Made by a program: the position numbers and the translations under genes. A DNA stretch of 64,000 nucleotides from Mangrovibacterium lignilyticum (GTDB lineage: Bacteria; Bacteroidota; Bacteroidia; Bacteroidales; Prolixibacteraceae), in NCBI RefSeq assembly GCF_010882175.1, contig NZ_WKLH01000002.1:806001-870000 (forward strand). Direction: 5' to 3'. This document shows, piece after piece, positions 18,423 to 27,333 of the stretch. Below the pieces are notes generated by a model. It searched no databases. It was not told the DNA's origin and saw only the letters and a program-made list of their open reading frames with translations. Every line of letters starts with the position of its first letter. The stretch's first letter is position 1.

Positions 18423-19940
18423 TTACCAAATGTTTTCAAGTTCAATCAGGGTTCCTGATTCCAGCTTGATACTTCCGCTTTCGGCATACAATGAAATCTG
18501 ATCCAAATTGCCTGAAAAGGGAATTTTTCGTGTGAGTGACACCAATCCATTCATTGCAAACAGCTCAACCGAACTGTGATCAATGATCAATTTCATATCC
18601 AAAGTTGGTTCACTCGTTATGTAGGGTGCATAATTAAAACCATCCCAAGTATTAGGAAAATCCCGCTGTATTGACGGATCTGCAATGAAAAAATATCTTC
18701 GTTCAGCCTGGTATCCCACCATTAATTGGTCACCTTCTTTATTTTTCAGTTTCAAGCCAAACGATTCAGCCAAGCCGAGGTATAACCTGTCATTTACATC
18801 GAAAGTCAGATTAATCTCAACGGGTAGTTGAAAACTCTTTTTGATATCCAAATCACCGGTAATCTTTGTTTCCTGAATTGAATTTTTCTTCTTTTCTATT
18901 GTTTCAATGGCCTCTGCAGGTTTCGAAATGAGATAGTAATCGTTGTATCTTTCGCTTAGCGTGAATTGGCGAACCAGCGTAAAAGTGCCCGAAGGTTCAG
19001 GGTGAATATTGAATTTTGAATAGATTGAATTATAAATGTCCGCCATAAAGACGGCTGGTTTATCGTTTGTAAAATAATCAGACAGAACAATCCCTGTGCA
19101 GACATCACTGCCATGATCGATCCATTTCGGTTTGTTGTGGGTTGACTTATATACAAAACCGTCAAAATCGCCAATGAAATACTGAATGCCACTGCCTTCA
19201 TTCGGCGAGCCGGCATTAGAACTAATGCACAAAACCCACTTCATTTCGCTTGTCTCATTCACTTCCATCGGAAAAAAATCAAGGCCCGTCCACTCACCGG
19301 TTTTCAGGTAGACATCATCACCAAATCGACTTTGATATTCCCAATCGATCAAATTATCTGAGGCGTAAAAACGAACTTCGTAACCGGATAGCGCCAGCAT
19401 CAGCCACTTTTGCAGATCATCATTCCAAATTATTTTGATGTCTCTGATCGGCTCGTAATAGTTGTCCAACACGATCGAGCTACCAGTATAATCGGTCCAA
19501 CTGGCTCCGTTATCGTTGCTGTAAGAAAGCTTCAATTCCCCATAAAGATGTTGACCGGAAACTTCGTGCGAAGAGGTTTGATACAGAGCAACCAAGCTCT
19601 GAGTTTCCTCATTCAACCCGCTGGTATTATTCCAATCCAGCACAACTGCTCCCATTTCCATAGAAATCGCCGAATCCTGTCCGAGTGACAACGGACCATT
19701 TTCCCAATGAATTAAATCCTGACTTTCAACCTGCCCCCACTTTTCTATTTCCCCAGGGGTTATATAGCTGTAGAATAGGTGGTAACTACCATCGTAAAAC
19801 AATAATTCGACCGGGCTTTGCAGAATGGAATCGTTTAAGCTGAAATGAATTCCGGGATGAAGTTTCGCATCCGTTTGTGATTCCGTGCAAGCTCCAAGAA
19901 TAATCGCCAACAAAAGTGAAAATAGAATAGCTTTTTTCAT
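18423..19940 (-). CDS. GH32-fold lipoprotein lacking catalytic residues (pseudoenzyme)
   Basis: 505-residue paralogue of the neighbouring GH32 with the same layout: lipoprotein signal (LLLAIILGACTES, Cys18), propeller, C-terminal sandwich. Long matching segments remain (YHLFY, GSGIQYFIGDFDG, WNNTSG), so the fold is not in doubt. The nucleophile motif WMNDPNG is replaced by ILQSPVE (Ser42 where Asp is needed), RDP has become RDI (Asp167 kept), and WECPD has become WTGLD (Thr218 for the acid/base Glu). Hydrolysis by the known mechanism is therefore not possible. The frame is uninterrupted, which argues for selection for another role, most likely fructoside binding at the cell surface. It occupies the position directly after susD where a surface glycan-binding protein is usually encoded. 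Confidence 0.88.
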   Translation of the reverse strand: MKKAILFSLLLAIILGACTESQTDAKLHPGIHFSLNDSILQSPVELLFYDGSYHLFYSYITPGEIEKWGQVESQDLIHWENGPLSLGQDSAISMEMGAVVLDWNNTSGLNEETQSLVALYQTSSHEVSGQHLYGELKLSYSNDNGASWTDYTGSSIVLDNYYEPIRDIKIIWNDDLQKWLMLALSGYEVRFYASDNLIDWEYQSRFGDDVYLKTGEWTGLDFFPMEVNETSEMKWVLCISSNAGSPNEGSGIQYFIGDFDGFVYKSTHNKPKWIDHGSDVCTGIVLSDYFTNDKPAVFMADIYNSIYSKFNIHPEPSGTFTLVRQFTLSERYNDYYLISKPAEAIETIEKKKNSIQETKITGDLDIKKSFQLPVEINLTFDVNDRLYLGLAESFGLKLKNKEGDQLMVGYQAERRYFFIADPSIQRDFPNTWDGFNYAPYITSEPTLDMKLIIDHSSVELFAMNGLVSLTRKIPFSGNLDQISLYAESGSIKLESGTLIELENIW

Positions 19941-19983
19941 TGTTTAAGTTTAAGTCTCAGTCAGGTTGGTATAAGTTAAAGAA

Positions 19984-20020
19984 GATTCATGGAGGGCATT
20001 TATTCTCCACTCCATGAATC
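19984..20020 (-). other. 11-bp hairpin downstream of susD in PUL-B
   Basis: The arms GATTCATGGAG (19984-19994) and CTCCATGAATC (20010-20020) enclose a 15-nt loop. They lie 10 nt after the susD stop. On the minus strand only a weak U-rich tail (TTCTTT) follows, so this may be a partial terminator or an mRNA-stabilising stem, as in PUL-A. Confidence 0.65.
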
Positions 20021-20030
20021 ACACATCCTT

Positions 20031-21773
20031 TTAATAACCCACGTTTTGAGTATATAAGCCTTTGGTGAAATCAATTTCACGCTGAGGAATCGGATAATAT
20101 TCATCCCTCGCGGCTGTGAACATGGCGTTGTTCAAAAAATCTTTCCGTGTTTTTTCTTTGGCCAGGTAAGCATTTAAAGTCTCTTCTGCAATTCCCCAGC
20201 GAACCAGGTCAAAAAAGCGTGGACTTTCCAATGCAAACTCCAATCTACGTTCCCAACGCAAAGCCATCCGGGCATTTTCCTGCGTCCAGCTCAAATTTGA
20301 ACCGTCATATTCGGCAATCATATAATTTGAAGGAGCAGTTCCATCTGCGAAGCGTGTTCTTCCGGTACTTTCTGATGCCCGGTTCCGAACTTCATTGATC
20401 AAAGGCATCGCTTTATCCTGTTGTCCCATTTCGATGTAAGCCTCAGCTTGCATCAGCAACACATCGGCATAACGAATGATATCGATGTTTTTGGAAACGC
20501 CCATGAACGGACCTTGTTTTTTATAGCAAGAGCAATCGGCCGCCTGCTGTTCTTTCATACTTTGGAAATAACCGTAAACACCGGGGTCGCGAACCCAACT
20601 GTTGCTGAAGATATAAGTATCCTCGTTCCGGTACTTGTAAGGGTGACCGTCAATTCCAACAGAGTGATCAATACGCGGATCAACAGTCACACCGGTAGGC
20701 GTAATGTCTGCCGCACTCAATTCAACATCATTAAATGTCTGGAATTTAGGCAAACCACTGGCATCTGTTGCAAATGCGTTGACCAGGTTTTGACTAGGCT
20801 GGTGGAAACCACAGCATCCGTATTGCGGAGCTCCGTGTGGATAGTTCAACCCATTTTCAAAGTTTAACCGGCCCGAAGTTGTTCCATCGCTAATGGAAAA
20901 TTGAATTGCAAAAATCGATTCCGGGCCATTGTCGTAGCCGTTCAGGAAGTTCTCAGCAAAATCAGGTTGCAAGCTGTAGTCTCCTGATTCGATAACCATT
21001 TGACAAAGATCAACAACCTCTTGCAAACGAGTTTGATTGATATTGGTAACCTGGTTATTCTCATCCTGCTCGTAAGCTTGATACAATCTCAGTTTTGCCA
21101 GGTAAGCTGCCGCAGCATATTTGTTGGCACGACCAACTTCAGCCTGGGTTTCCGGAAGATTATCAACTGCAAACTGAAAATCCTCGGCAATCTTGTTCCA
21201 AAGTTCGTCATTGGTGTACTCCCTGTTTGACGTTTGTAGAATCTCTTCGTTTGTCAAACTTTCGTCGATATAGGGAACATACTTGAACAAAACTTTCAAC
21301 ATAAAATGAGAGTGTCCTCTTAGGAAACGGGTTTCAGCAATACGGGTTTGGCGCATACTGAAATCTTCATCCGTGAGTTCATTCAGCGTACGTAAAGCCG
21401 AATTGGCCCGTGAAATAGCGCGATAGTAGTTTTCCCAGGTGTAAGGTAAGCCAGCCAACCAACTTTGATAAGGCTGGGTTAAATTGTACTGCTCGTAAAA
21501 GTTGAAGGGCTCCACATCGGAAACACCACCACCACCTTTGTAAGCATCATCCGAACGGACACTTCCGTACACCCACATACTGGCAATCGGGCCAATCATA
21601 TCGTCATTTCCAATACCGGCATAGGCTGCAGTAACCAAACCTTCCGCACCTTCAACACTCGGGCTTCCTGCCGTAATAAACCCTTGCGGATCGGTTTCAA
21701 GATAACCCTGGCATGAAACAGCTAAAAGGCTAACCAGCACGATTATATATTTTTTGATGTTTTTTATATTCAT
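20031..21773 (-). CDS. SusD/RagB-type glycan-binding lipoprotein (PUL-B)
   Basis: 580-residue SusD homologue with a lipoprotein signal (VSLLAVSCQGYLETDPQG, Cys21). SusD features visible: TRFLRGHSHFMLKVLFKYVPY, AYLAKLRLYQAYE, IIRYADVLLMQAEAYIEMGQ, RRLEFALESPRFFDLVRWG and YYPIPQREIDFTKG near the end. It carries an unusual cysteine-rich loop near residue 400 (ADCSCYKK) and CCGFHQP near 310. It follows the PUL-B SusC gene after 21 nt. It should bind the fructose- or galactose-containing oligosaccharide handled by the GH32 and GH36 encoded downstream. Confidence 0.94.
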   Translation of the reverse strand: MNIKNIKKYIIVLVSLLAVSCQGYLETDPQGFITAGSPSVEGAEGLVTAAYAGIGNDDMIGPIASMWVYGSVRSDDAYKGGGGVSDVEPFNFYEQYNLTQPYQSWLAGLPYTWENYYRAISRANSALRTLNELTDEDFSMRQTRIAETRFLRGHSHFMLKVLFKYVPYIDESLTNEEILQTSNREYTNDELWNKIAEDFQFAVDNLPETQAEVGRANKYAAAAYLAKLRLYQAYEQDENNQVTNINQTRLQEVVDLCQMVIESGDYSLQPDFAENFLNGYDNGPESIFAIQFSISDGTTSGRLNFENGLNYPHGAPQYGCCGFHQPSQNLVNAFATDASGLPKFQTFNDVELSAADITPTGVTVDPRIDHSVGIDGHPYKYRNEDTYIFSNSWVRDPGVYGYFQSMKEQQAADCSCYKKQGPFMGVSKNIDIIRYADVLLMQAEAYIEMGQQDKAMPLINEVRNRASESTGRTRFADGTAPSNYMIAEYDGSNLSWTQENARMALRWERRLEFALESPRFFDLVRWGIAEETLNAYLAKEKTRKDFLNNAMFTAARDEYYPIPQREIDFTKGLYTQNVGY

Positions 21774-21794
21774 GATTTCTTAAGTTTAGATTGA

Positions 21795-24700
21795 TTAGAA
21801 TGAAACATTTACACCAACTGAAAAAGTCCTCGGAATCGGAATGACATTCACATCTGTTCTTTCAGGATCCGGTCCCTGGAATTCTTTACTCTTAATCCAG
21901 AATAAGTTTTCAGCCATAACATACAAGCGTAATTTTTCCATACCTAGTTTATCCATTGTCGAAGCAGGCAGGCTGTATCCCATCTGAACATTCCGCAATT
22001 TGAAGTACGAAGCATTTACGTTGAGATAGTCTGATGGGCGGGTTTCATTGTTGCTGTCTGATAAGGTCAAAGCAGGAACGTCCGAGTTTGGATTTTGAGC
22101 TGTCCATGCTCTGAAAACACCAGGTCCTACGTTGTCGCGGCCACGAATAAAGTCGTTGTAGAATGTGTAAGGATCGTATCCTGTTTTTCCGGCCACACCT
22201 GATCCGAAAATTGACAAGTCGAAATTCTTATAATTCAGATCAACCCGAAGGCTATATTCCAGTTTTGGAAGTAATGTTCCCAAAAACTTCTGATCGAGGG
22301 AGTTAATTTCTCCGTCATTATTCAAGTCTGCCCAACGGATACGTCCCGGTGCAGCGCCAACCTGGCTGGCATGATCATCAACCTCACCCTGATTTTTAAA
22401 GATGCCATCGGCTACGTAACCAAAAATAGAAAGCTCTGAATGTCCGACAACTGTTTGTTCCGAGTTACCTGGGTAAGCTGTTCTAACTTCTTCCGGCAAG
22501 TCGGTGATTTTATCGGCAAAGTGACTGGCACTACCTGCAATTTCGTAGTTAAAGTCGCTATTCACTTCTTTTCGATAACTCAATGCAAATTCCCAACCGC
22601 TATTTTTCTTGGTTGCACCATTCAAAAACTGCAACTGACCTTCACCTAAGGCCGAAGCAACTGGTGGTTGAATTAAGATATCGGTTGTTTTACGGGTGTA
22701 CCAGTCGAACGAACCCGCTAATTTGCCATCGAAAAATCCGAAGTCAATACCAAGGTTCAACTCATCGGTTGTTTCCCATCTCAATGCCGGGTTAGCCGCT
22801 TGAACCGAAACGAAGCCAGACGGCAAGTTTCCGGTATCCTGACCGCCCAAAGCATAAGCCGAGCCAACATTCCAATAATCATCAAAGAAGTCATTATGGA
22901 AAACGCCATCGACCTGACTGGCGACTGCTCCGTAACGAGGCTCAAATAAACCTAAGCTGGCAAAGTCACCAACATCCTGGTTACCTACACGCCCAACACC
23001 TGCACGGAATTTCAAATTGGTGAGCTTATCCATGCCTTGAAGAAATGATTCTTCGCTGAGACGCCATCCGAAGGTCGCTGCAGGGAAGAAACCATAACGG
23101 TTGTCCTTGCCGAATCGGGATGAACCGTCGCGACGTAAAGTAAACGAAGCCAAGAATCGCTCGTCGTAGTTGTAATCGATCTTACCAAATTGAGAGAAAA
23201 GACGGCTACCTGTAGCGGTACCAAAACTGTTCCCGTTGCTGGTACCTGCACTCAATACAAAGAACTCTTCGGTTTGCGAAGAAAAGCCTTCCTTGTATCC
23301 GGTGAAATCTTTAAAATCATCGCTTACTGCTTCAATACCCAACAGAAATCCGAATCTGCTCTTTCCTGTTTCCAAACTATAGTGAGCCGTGTTTGACCAT
23401 GTTATACTGGTAAAGTCACTATTGTAAATCTGAAGGCTATTGACCGATCGGGCGATGAACCCATTCGTAAATGCCGGCTCAATATCTTTGTCCTCAACCA
23501 TGGAGTAGTCTATACCTAAAGTGGTTCGTAAAACAAGGTTCTTAACCGGTTGCGCTTCGGCATAAACACTTCCAAATAAATAACGGCGATTGGTATTGTC
23601 CCAACGATTTATGTATTGCATCATCACCGGGTTATTACGGTCTGAATAACCGGAACCGAGAGGGCCGCCATATTCGCCTGTTTTGGTATACAAAGGAATT
23701 GTCGGCGCCAGCGTAATTGCTAATCCCGGAGTAGGAGCGCTACCCAAGTCGGGTGTTTCCAGTGTCTCATTTGAAGAAACGATCTGTGCGTTAATACCAA
23801 ACTTAACTTTATCATCCAGCATGCTGGTTTGTCCGTTAATACGGGCAGTTACCCGATCGTAGTTGGTATATTTCAGCATACCGGTGTTTTTGATGTACCC
23901 CACGTTCATTAACACGGATGACTTTTCGGTGCCTCCGGAAACGGTCAAATCGTTACTGATAACAAAACCGGTTTCATAAGTTGCATCCTGCCAATCAGTA
24001 TCGCCTGCCGGCACATTCGAATCACCACCAACAAAGGGTTGTGTTGTAACACTGTTCAATACAGGGTTGTTGTAATCGCCATTCCAGTCGAAGTTGTAAA
24101 TTTCGCCGTATCCACTTGTAGGATCAACACCATCGTTTACTGATGCTTGCCATAAAGCGCGACCACGATCGACTGCGTTTAGCATTTTGAAACGTTGCGG
24201 TTTTTCGCTTTGTACCGAAAAGTTTGAGTTGAATTCAACCTTAACTTTTCCCTTCTTTTCTGAACCGTTTCTGGTTGTAACAATCACAACACCGTTCGAT
24301 GCACGCGCACCATAAATAGAAGAGGCGGAGGCATCCTTCAATACCTGAACCGAAACAATTGATCCGGCGCTTAGCCCCTGAAATACCTCGGGACGTTTGG
24401 TTGGAACACCATCTATGATATAAAGCGGATTGTTATCGCCCAGCGTATTTACACCACGAATTAAAATCCGACTGTTTGCTGCGTTTGGCGAACCATTCTT
24501 TTCAATATAAAGACCAGGCACGCGTCCTTGTAAAGCCTGCATTGGATTACCAGAGCTCAAACTCACATTCTCAATAGATTGCAACTCAATTACCTCAATT
24601 GCACCGGTCAAGTCTGCCTTACGCTGAATTTGGTAACCAACGGCTACAACCTCGGCCAGGCCAATTGTCTCTTCCTGTAAAACGGCATTGATCACCGATT

Positions 24701-25274
24701 GGCCGGCAACCGCAATTTCCTGCGACTGCATCCCCACAAAAGAGAAAACCAATACATCGTTTTGTCCAATATTTCCTAGAGTATAATTCCCGTCAAAATC
24801 GGTGATTGTTCCGTTTGTGGTTCCCTTAACCACCACCGTTACACCGGGAAGCGGCGCCCCCGTATCGTCCGTGACATTACCACTAACCTGACTTTGCTGC
24901 ATTCCAATTTTCTCGTCAACACCAGCATCAGTTACTGCAATGTAACGGTCAATAATTTTATAGGTATAGCCTGTGTCTTGAAACAAGTCTTGTAAAACTT
25001 TCTCAATATCGTCTTCATTGAAGTCGACACTAACGACCTTATCCAAAATTTGTTTATCTGATTTCAGTACAAAGTGGTAGTCAGAGATCTCTTCAATTTG
25101 CTCAATAACGTCTTTCAAGCTCGAATTCATTTTTAAAGAAATAGTTCCGGCTTGACCGTAAGAAGCTGCATATAACTGCATACTAAAGATGAATACAAGA
25201 AATGTAGTTAGCTTCATAATTCGCAAAATTTGTTTATGCCCCACTTTAGGTGGAACAGATTCCGTTTTTTTCAT
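21795..25274 (-). CDS. SusC-type TonB-dependent transporter with STN domain (PUL-B)
   Basis: Outer-membrane importer of 1159 residues. A signal segment (LTTFLVFIFSMQLYAASYG) is followed by the STN domain (about 45-110, ISLKMNSSLKDVIEQIEEIS), a carboxypeptidase-D-like domain (GNVTDDTGAPLPGVTVVVKG), the SusC stretch EEVVAVGYQ-type sequence (EVVAVGYQIQRKADLTGAI), a plug domain (LYIIDGVPTKRPEVFQGLS, SIYGARASNGVVIVTTRNG) and the barrel, ending VGVNVSF. The STN domain links it to the FecR gene 200 nt upstream, so it is both transporter and sensor for PUL-B. Confidence 0.96.
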   Translation of the reverse strand: MKKTESVPPKVGHKQILRIMKLTTFLVFIFSMQLYAASYGQAGTISLKMNSSLKDVIEQIEEISDYHFVLKSDKQILDKVVSVDFNEDDIEKVLQDLFQDTGYTYKIIDRYIAVTDAGVDEKIGMQQSQVSGNVTDDTGAPLPGVTVVVKGTTNGTITDFDGNYTLGNIGQNDVLVFSFVGMQSQEIAVAGQSVINAVLQEETIGLAEVVAVGYQIQRKADLTGAIEVIELQSIENVSLSSGNPMQALQGRVPGLYIEKNGSPNAANSRILIRGVNTLGDNNPLYIIDGVPTKRPEVFQGLSAGSIVSVQVLKDASASSIYGARASNGVVIVTTRNGSEKKGKVKVEFNSNFSVQSEKPQRFKMLNAVDRGRALWQASVNDGVDPTSGYGEIYNFDWNGDYNNPVLNSVTTQPFVGGDSNVPAGDTDWQDATYETGFVISNDLTVSGGTEKSSVLMNVGYIKNTGMLKYTNYDRVTARINGQTSMLDDKVKFGINAQIVSSNETLETPDLGSAPTPGLAITLAPTIPLYTKTGEYGGPLGSGYSDRNNPVMMQYINRWDNTNRRYLFGSVYAEAQPVKNLVLRTTLGIDYSMVEDKDIEPAFTNGFIARSVNSLQIYNSDFTSITWSNTAHYSLETGKSRFGFLLGIEAVSDDFKDFTGYKEGFSSQTEEFFVLSAGTSNGNSFGTATGSRLFSQFGKIDYNYDERFLASFTLRRDGSSRFGKDNRYGFFPAATFGWRLSEESFLQGMDKLTNLKFRAGVGRVGNQDVGDFASLGLFEPRYGAVASQVDGVFHNDFFDDYWNVGSAYALGGQDTGNLPSGFVSVQAANPALRWETTDELNLGIDFGFFDGKLAGSFDWYTRKTTDILIQPPVASALGEGQLQFLNGATKKNSGWEFALSYRKEVNSDFNYEIAGSASHFADKITDLPEEVRTAYPGNSEQTVVGHSELSIFGYVADGIFKNQGEVDDHASQVGAAPGRIRWADLNNDGEINSLDQKFLGTLLPKLEYSLRVDLNYKNFDLSIFGSGVAGKTGYDPYTFYNDFIRGRDNVGPGVFRAWTAQNPNSDVPALTLSDSNNETRPSDYLNVNASYFKLRNVQMGYSLPASTMDKLGMEKLRLYVMAENLFWIKSKEFQGPDPERTDVNVIPIPRTFSVGVNVSF

Positions 25275-25328
25275 AAATTTGAAATGTTAAAGTGAATACT
25301 GGCCTTTTTCAGAAGGCTTTTATTACTT

Positions 25329-25398
25329 ACTGTATGTGGATGCTTCCAACATCTTCCATACAGTTCAGGCCGGTAATACTAACCCTGTTTCCGGCCTG
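25329..25398. other. Two hairpins in the FecR-SusC junction of PUL-B
   Basis: The first pair of arms is ACTGTATG (25329-25336) with CATACAGT (25357-25364); the inner part GGATG...CATC can extend it. The second is CAGGCCGG (25366-25373) with CCGGCCTG (25391-25398), followed on the plus strand by TTTCTTT. They fill the 200-nt gap after the FecR stop and before susC. They may end or stabilise one mRNA segment. Sense-strand termination is doubtful because no U-run follows in that direction. Confidence 0.6.
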
Positions 25399-25474
25399 TT
25401 TCTTTGATTAGTCTGTCATGTTAGATCGTTCTTTAATGATTAATAGATAGGTTTGTACGAATTAAATATTGATG

Positions 25475-26458
25475 TTATTCCCAATAAATCAGGGTCGGTT
25501 CTCCGGGGCGGGGTAAAATGCGATATTGAAGAGAAGAAGTCATCCTGAAAACTTCCAGAATCTGGTCTATCGGTTTATTTTTCATGATCGTACCGAAATA
25601 AAGCTCATCTGCCAGTTCTTGGTCTTCAATTTTAATTTCGACATTGTACCAACGTTCCATCTTTTTAGCAATGTCTTGTAGCTTTTCGTTTCGAAAGGTA
25701 ATTAGTCCTTTCTGCCAGGAGGTATATAAATCTGTGTTAACATTTTTCACAACGAGCTCTTTCGAATCGTCATTATATTTAACGTTTTCGCCGGGAACAA
25801 GGCGGGTAAATTCTTTCCCGGTTTTACTTAGAACGCCTAAACTCCCCTCAACAAGCGTTGTGTTAACTTCTTTTTCATCTTCGTACGCTTGAATGTTGAA
25901 TGAAGTTCCGTAAACCTTAAAATCAAGCGATTTTGTCTTTACGGTGAAAGGGTGATTTGCATCCTTGGCAACCTCAAAAAAAGCCTCTCCTTGCAGTTCG
26001 ACCGTTCGATCACCTGCTGCAAAATTACCAGTGTAGGCAAAATGACTTCCTGAATTCAATTGAACGGTTGTACCGTCGGGTAAAGTCAGATCTGACATTT
26101 GCCCCAAAGGCACATCAATGCTCATATTAGAAGCGTAAACCGTCTCGGCACTTTTTCCAAATCTGAGCTGATTTTGAAAAACCATTCCCAACGCGAAAAA
26201 TAAAACGATAATTGCGGCATACCGCGTGTAAGTGTAGAGACGACGGAGGTTTTCCTTACGATGAATCCGGCGAATCATCACATCATTCCAAACATGTTGC
26301 GCATTGTCTGCCGATTTTGAAGTGAGGGCGTAAGCTTTTTTAAGTTTGACAAACTCTTCTTTGTTGTCTGACGAAGACTCGATCCACTGAAAGATCGCTC
26401 TTACTTCCTCTTCAGAAGCTTCGCCGGCAATGTATTTTATGATTTGTGCGTATTCCAT
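25475..26458 (-). CDS. FecR-family anti-sigma factor (PUL-B)
   Basis: 327-residue single-pass regulator. An N-terminal sigma-binding part (YAQIIKYIAGEASEEEVRAI) is followed by a membrane segment at about 83-101 (AAIIVLFFALGMVF). The FecR domain has DLTLPDGTTVQLNSGSHFAY, GEAFFEVAKDANHPFTVKT and FKVYGTSFNIQAY, and a DUF4974-type C-terminus contains ITFRNEKLQDIAKKMERWYN. Gene order sigma-FecR-SusC matches trans-envelope regulation of PUL-B. Bacteroides fructan loci are classically run by a hybrid two-component sensor, so sigma/FecR control here is a variation. Confidence 0.95.
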   Translation of the reverse strand: MEYAQIIKYIAGEASEEEVRAIFQWIESSSDNKEEFVKLKKAYALTSKSADNAQHVWNDVMIRRIHRKENLRRLYTYTRYAAIIVLFFALGMVFQNQLRFGKSAETVYASNMSIDVPLGQMSDLTLPDGTTVQLNSGSHFAYTGNFAAGDRTVELQGEAFFEVAKDANHPFTVKTKSLDFKVYGTSFNIQAYEDEKEVNTTLVEGSLGVLSKTGKEFTRLVPGENVKYNDDSKELVVKNVNTDLYTSWQKGLITFRNEKLQDIAKKMERWYNVEIKIEDQELADELYFGTIMKNKPIDQILEVFRMTSSLQYRILPRPGEPTLIYWE

Positions 26459-26498
26459 TTTTGTCGCTTTGTACTTTTAGTACACGCACATTGGGGGA

Positions 26499-26524
26499 CA
26501 CCCTATATCGAAAAGAAAAAAAAT
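26499..26524 (-). promoter_or_regulatory. Conserved motif in sigma-FecR spacer (PUL-B copy)
   Basis: The plus-strand word ACACCCTATATCGAAAAGAA, continuing into eight or nine A residues, resembles the PUL-A spacer motif at 8470-8494. It lies about 40-65 nt before the FecR start and directly after the sigma stop. Its role is unknown; a promoter, leader or mRNA-processing element is possible. Confidence 0.4.
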
Positions 26525-26534
26525 GAAATCTTTT

Positions 26535-27146
26535 TTACGACATGTAATGCATAATCATTTGAACCAAAACTGCGGGTAGGTATTCGCCTAGCTTAACGCT
26601 TAATGTTTTCAAGGCACGCGTGATATTTGCTTCAACCGATTTTACTGAGATTTGAAGCTCATCCGCGATCTCCTTATTCTTTTTGCCTTCGAAGCGACTT
26701 GCCATGAAAACCTGTCGACATTTCTCAGGGAGTTCGCTAATTGACCGATAAATTAATTCCTCCATCTCTGAAAATTCGAGCGCATCAAAGTCGAACGAGT
26801 CCAATACTTCGCTATTAAGTTTTCCTTCCATCGCCTGCAAATGCCGGTCTTCATATTTACTGACTACCTTTTGATGGCGAATAAAATTCAGACAACTTGA
26901 TTTGGCAAAGGTGTACAGAAACGACTTGATTCCATTCGGCGACTGAATCTTCGACCGATTCATCCAAAGGTTGATAAAAGCTTCCTGAGCCAAACTAGCC
27001 GACTTATCGTGATCGGAAATAAACTGGTTACAAAAGCCAACTATTGGATTATAATGGGCTTTAAACAGCTGTTCAAAAGCAGATTCGTTTCCACTTTTAA
27101 ATTGAAGAAATAGAAATTCGTCTAAGGCAGAAGGTTCAGTTAACAT
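26535..27146 (-). CDS. ECF-type RNA polymerase sigma factor (PUL-B)
   Basis: 203-residue ECF sigma factor. Region 2 is FCNQFISDHDKSASLAQEAFINLWMNR, and region 4 is ELPEKCRQVFMASRFEGKKNKEIADELQISVKSVEANITRAL in shortened view. It is the first gene of PUL-B; FecR follows after 76 nt. The start at 27146 leaves a usual N-terminus (LDEFLFLQFKSGNESAFEQL). It is predicted to be held inactive by the PUL-B FecR until the transporter binds its substrate. Confidence 0.95.
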   Translation of the reverse strand: MLTEPSALDEFLFLQFKSGNESAFEQLFKAHYNPIVGFCNQFISDHDKSASLAQEAFINLWMNRSKIQSPNGIKSFLYTFAKSSCLNFIRHQKVVSKYEDRHLQAMEGKLNSEVLDSFDFDALEFSEMEELIYRSISELPEKCRQVFMASRFEGKKNKEIADELQISVKSVEANITRALKTLSVKLGEYLPAVLVQMIMHYMS

Positions 27147-27270
27147 TTATTGCAAATGCATCAGTTTGTGATACAAATATGTATTTTTTTTTTGATTTGC
27201 CTATAATTTCAGCGGCAAGGCTTTTATGGTTCGACGAAGTTTCTGGTTTTCCATTCCAGTTTTTGTTTAA

Positions 27271-27311
27271 ATAAAAAGCCAGGATCATTCATAAAAATAA
27301 AATCGATCCTG
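27271..27311 (-). terminator. Intrinsic terminator of PUL-C
   Basis: The arms CAGGATC (27280-27286) and GATCCTG (27305-27311) form a stem. On the minus strand it is followed by GCTTTTTATTT. It lies 23 nt after the stop of the last GH13 gene and separates PUL-C from the PUL-B sigma gene. Confidence 0.65.
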
Positions 27312-27333
27312 ACTTCTTAATTTGACACGTTCA

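Noticed and set aside
20510-20560. Cysteine-rich patch in the PUL-B SusD that might indicate a metal-binding or frameshifted segment.
   Set aside because: The frame and SusD motifs continue on both sides, so it is best seen as a variable surface loop, perhaps with a disulfide bond.
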